A DNA stretch of 64,000 bases from Sipunculus nudus. Its lineage: Eukaryota; Annelida; Sipuncula; Golfingiida; Sipunculidae. The stretch lies in assembly GCA_026874595.1 (NCBI GenBank), contig CM049313.1, positions 17,483,508-17,547,507 on the forward strand. The letters run 5' to 3'. The position numbers and the translations under genes are program-made. Under the pieces are notes generated by a model that saw only the letters and a program-made list of their open reading frames with translations, was not told the DNA's origin and made no database searches. Shown piece after piece: positions 59,876 to 64,000 of this stretch; the first letter of the stretch is position 1; each line of letters starts with the position of its first letter.

Positions 59876-62800
59876 ATGAAATCCTTCGTTAGGCTTTTAA
59901 CCGACAACCTTTATATTATACCACAAGGTTACCGGTCTCTAATCAGTTCGGATTTGACAATATATATTAAAATTGGCCTCGGGTTAGTGATGGAAAATGT
60001 GGTGAATTTGCTATCGGCAAATGGCCTGAATCGCTCACCGATCCCATTCTATCCGGTCCACGTATTCTTTCATAACCATGGAAACAGTCACATCTTTAAA
60101 AAAGTATTTATATATATATTATTGAATAAGCATTCGCTCGAGATTTGTGGGCACATGGAATCACGGCTTTAAGAGACTATTCCGTGTTGAGACATGCCAC
60201 GGTTTTCTACGATTTCGTCTTACTGTCATGGCATGGCGTAGGATGTCCCAGCATATCACAGTTGGGAAAAACTTCTTGGTTTGGTGGCGCGCACTTGTAT
60301 GACAGAGGAGGTGCTTGTCAATATAAGAAAAGTAATGTCTCAGAGAGTGACACTGCCCACATTCCAGGCTTCCGCTGCCACAGTAATTAAACGCGATTTT
60401 ATCACCTCATCTATTATCTGAAAGACCTTGAGGTAACAGCGTAGACTATATGAAACTACGTTCTAAGTATAAGAAATGCATGAGCAAATTTTCTCTTTGT
60501 AATCTATCAAATTGTATTTTACATGATTTACAGGTTTTACAAGTCATGTTACTGGTGCCATGTACATTATGTACTGATCAGTTATAAATAGTAAACTATC
60601 ATGAATAATTTCGAGGCAATTTATAGCGAGAAGACTCAATCATTCTTGATGTCGGCTGTCGGTTTACCCTGCCAAAAACGTAAATTATCCCAAGGCGAAT
60701 CTCCCTAAGAACAATGTGCTGCATCACATGCATACCTAAGCCGAATATTAATTCTGTCTAGCTTTTGTTTTTCCCAAACTTTACTCTCCATGCTGTAGGT
60801 TTTATTTCATGAGCCCAGCATAGCGTTTTTCTCTGTGGAGTTGAGATTTCCAGGAAATCTGCCCCCCGTCAATAAGCTCAGAGTATATACATATTGCTCC
60901 TTGGATGACTCTCCTCTCCCGTCCGTAACCACATGTATCTCCATCATAATACCTCTGTCTGTCTACTAAATGTGAATTATTTAACAAGGCTTTCAGGAAC
61001 GCGGGGCTACTGGCCCTTATCCTCTTAATACTGTCCGGACGCTATATTTATCAAAGGCCCGGGCATGGGACCCGAAATCATCAAATTAAATTATCGATAA
61101 GTAACGTATGGGTGACAAGTGATCCCCCAGGATTTAAGCACGTGTTACTGATGATAGCAAACATCCGGTGTTTGTGTCCCGTCCAGTTTTCCTCTTCTCC
61201 ATCGAACACTGATTGTAACAACGTGGTTTACAATGTACTAGCTGAACAATGGGCTATGCATTTTATTGAAAATACACGAATTCCTTGCATTTATATATTG
61301 AATCATTTTTAAATAGCACCACAGAACGTGTTCGACTTAATTCGTGAACACCAGGTTTAAAGATGTGCAATAATATCTCGGGACATCGTTTATATATATA
61401 TATATCAGTAGGGTATGATACAAGCATGAACTTATAATTTCCATATATTCCCGGCTGCCATGTCTTAGTGCTTTAACCCATAATAGCATAACAAATCCAC
61501 CGCTTACAGTATACATTAGATGATTGTACTGGAATGGAAACACGTGTGAATTTGTAACTGGCCATTTTCGCGATAAAAACTATGTATGCGAGAGCACTGG
61601 AGCGCCAAATGATCATCTTAGGTTGAAAAATAAACTTTCCCTGATGTCTCTGCAGGTTTTCCATGGCCAGGAGGATTGTTTTTATATTTGTCTCCATATA
61701 ATCAAATATACTTAATCTCTGGAATAACGGCGGTCTAATCATAACATACGGAAACTTAATGCGAATTTAATTTACCATGAGTTTTATTCAGGTTTACAAA
61801 AGATCAAGATCTAGGGTCAGATATTAATTAAATGAAAGAAGAAACCATTCACAATACATAGATAGGTTGTATCGTTTCATTTCATTTTGATGAACACGGA
61901 ATGAATCAGACTTTCTTCATCCACGAGGCAGGCAGAGGGAACTTTAATCCAAAATATCCTTAGATGTGCCCAAATAAAAAAAGGGTCAGGAATGACCTGC
62001 TATTGTGGAAGAAACAGAAAGCACGTTTAACCCCATTTAAAATATAAATAGGTAGAAATTTAAGGAAAAACTCCACAAACCTAAAACTCAGAGTTAATAC
62101 CCCGGGTTAGCGTTAACTATTAACTATGAAACTATGAACAACATTACCTTAAATATAAATAGATCTGTGTGTGTGTATGTGTGAAGAATGATTTATATAT
62201 AAAGTATTACAGATTATTTTTGTATTATTACAGAAATATAAAGTAGTATTTACAAACCTATCCAAAAACGAATTATAGGAAGTGATCGAAAGTAATCAGT
62301 TATTTATTAACCAAATAAGAATACGTTTATCATTCTTTGATCAAACCAAAACGTTCAGTCTAAAAATACACGCAATACTGCGCATATATACAGCTGTTCA
62401 AATAGGGGTAAATTGCATGTTAAAATATACTCGGTAAATATATAATACATAACATCAGAATTGCTCGGTATTTTTTTCTCCGTTTGTTATTACAAGAATA
62501 TCTTAATTTTGTTCCCACGGGAAAGTCAGTGATTTTTTTTTCAGTCGCAATTTCAATTCCATATTCACCTTACAAGATTTTATCTGGATTTGGGGCCACG
62601 TTAATACATATTTGAGTAAAAGTAAAGTGCTACTGTTTAAGATATAGGGTTACATATATAGATAAATAATGTTAAACAGGGTTAAGAACAAAATATTTAG
62701 GTAAACATTAATTAAATAAAATATAACCAGCCCAATATTAAGATTTATTTAAATTTTCACAACCTTATGTAATTTCATCAGAATCATGGATGAGCAACGG

Positions 62801-63120
62801 AACCATCGGGTATTAGAAAGTCATTATGTTCAGTCCTAATTAACAGGCGCTCCTTACCTAATTATCAGGAAGTTCATAAATCTCTTCCAGATTTTGTGAA
62901 AATCTAACTAGGAAGACACCAAATGGTAACAAATGCTTTAAACACGGAAACGCGAAGAATACCGATTTTTTTGCATCCGGTAATTTGCCAAGGAACTTCC
63001 GGAAGAAACTAATGGTAAATGCACCATGTCACCAATAGCGGATATGTAGTATTTTATAAGTAGTAGACTGGCGGGGTAGCTTCATCATCCAGCATATCTA
63101 GGTTGCAATAACCTGTGCTT
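59876..63120. other. No firm feature
   Basis: Overlapping 60-98 codon frames on both strands (59876-60390, 60802-60987, 61112-61742) carry no recognised domain. There is a small (TA) run at 61391-61406. No repeats or RNA genes recognised. Confidence 0.45.
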
Positions 63121-63123
63121 ACG

Positions 63124-63136
63124 CCCCCCCCCCCCC
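63124..63136 (+). repeat. Poly-C tract
   Basis: Thirteen consecutive C residues, about 110 bases before the minisatellite. Confidence 0.95.
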
Positions 63137-63243
63137 GGCCTTATATTATTTATGTTATACAGGACGTTGGTGTAAAAAGACCTACAGCTATCTGTATCTC
63201 AGGTTACCTCATACTAATCAGAAATCGATCCCCCGGTGTAGAG

Positions 63244-64000
63244 CTTAAAACTGATCTGAAAGCTGGTCTCAGTAAATCTAGAATTATACATGACTGAAAC
63301 TCAGTCTCAGTAAAACTAAAAATATACATGACTGAAAGCTGGTCTGACTAACACGAGAAATCTACATGACTGAAAGCTGGTCTCACTAACACGAGAAATA
63401 TACATGACCGAAAGCTGGTCTCACTTACACGAGAAATATACATGACCGAAAGCTGGTCTCACTTACACGAGAAATATACATGACCGAAAGCTGGTCTTAC
63501 TTACACGAGAAATATACATGACCGAAAGCTGGTCTCACTAACACGAGAAATATACATGACCGAAAGCTGGTCTCACAAACACGAGAAATATGCATGACTG
63601 AAAGCTGGTCTCACTAACACGAGAAATATACATGACTGAAAGCTGGTCTGACTAACACGAGAAATCTACATGACTGAAAGCTGGTCTCACTAACACGAGA
63701 AATATACATGACCGAAAGCTGGTCTCACTTACACGAGAAATATACACGACCGAAAGCTGGTCTCACTTACACGAGAAATATACATGACCGAAAGCTGGTC
63801 TTACTTACACGAGCAATATACATAACCGAAAGCTGGTCTCACTAACAAGAGAAATATGCATGACTGAAAGCTGGTCTCACTAACACGAGAAATATGCATG
63901 ACTGAAAGCTGGTCTCAATAACACGAGAAATATGCATGACTGAAAGCTGGTCTCAGTAACACGAGAAATATGCATGACTGAAAGCTGGTCTCACTAACAC
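63244..64000 (+). repeat. 38-bp minisatellite with 304-bp higher-order period
   Basis: About 19.5 units of GAAAGCTGGTCTCACTAACA followed by CGAGAAATATACATGACT. AAAGCTGG recurs at 63259, 63373, 63411, 63449 and so on at exactly 38-base steps. The first two units are diverged (CTCAGTAAATCTAGAA, CTCAGTAAAACTAAAA). Variant units recur eight apart: GGTCTGACTAAC..AATCTAC appears at 63341 and again at 63645, and the next four units repeat the same variants (CACTAAC, CACTTAC, CACTTAC, TTACTTAC). This gives a 304-base higher-order repeat. Thirty-eight is not a multiple of three and each unit has stops, so it is non-coding. The array continues past the window edge. Confidence 0.95.

Noticed and set aside
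63244-64000. CRISPR-like array
   Set aside because: Units are contiguous 38-mers without unique spacers, and the context is eukaryotic; this is a minisatellite.

Overview
The window looks like AT-rich, gene-poor nuclear DNA from a marine invertebrate. A lophotrochozoan, probably a bivalve mollusc, is my best guess. That rests on the general look of the sequence: many long (AT)n, (GA)n, (AAT)n and poly-C tracts, many short non-autonomous transposons, GU-AG spliced exons, and a dispersed repeat with a GGAC tail. It is inference, not an identification. No open reading frame exceeds about 150 codons. Nothing resembles bacterial operons, rRNA genes or CRISPR arrays.

The one gene I can assemble is a three-exon, plus-strand, secreted-peptide precursor: exons 2746-2890, 41614-41697 and 44301-44413, with a poly(A) signal at 44576. 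Both introns are phase 1 and the joined frame closes exactly at 113 residues. The product has a signal peptide, a Lys-Arg site, a 32-residue helical segment ending in a Gly-Arg-Arg amidation/cleavage signal, a spacer, a second Lys-Arg site and a basic C-terminal peptide. I do not recognise it as a named neuropeptide. The helical segment has a short resemblance to the CRH/urocortin/DH44 core. Exon 3 has two acceptor AGs four bases apart that would give two different C-termini.

Region by region. 1-830: tandem partial copies of a dispersed repeat; a diverged copy lies near 38.0-38.45 kb. 1.3-3.1 kb: local duplications around exon 1. 2.9-41.6 kb: a giant intron filled with mobile-element relics. 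These include a MITE with ACTCGAGTC ends (6.0 kb), a 1.1-kb foldback element with tandem-repeat arms and a 5-bp target duplication (10.5-11.6 kb), SINE-like or tRNA-like units (30.4-30.8 and 36.4-36.7 kb), a palindromic CCAATGAGA family (34.5 and 39.4 kb), and two MITEs at 39.6-41.0 kb, one with an 8-bp hAT-type target duplication. 41.6-44.6 kb: the last two exons. 44.6-54.5 kb: no gene seen. 54.5-57.6 kb: an unclassified 146-codon ORF, a perfect 19-bp inverted repeat, a decayed Ty3/Gypsy reverse transcriptase-RNase H remnant with a candidate LTR, and a GTGTCC-rich repeat. 57.6-63.2 kb: mostly unremarkable. 63.24 kb to the end: a 38-bp minisatellite with an 8-unit (304-bp) higher-order period that runs off the window.
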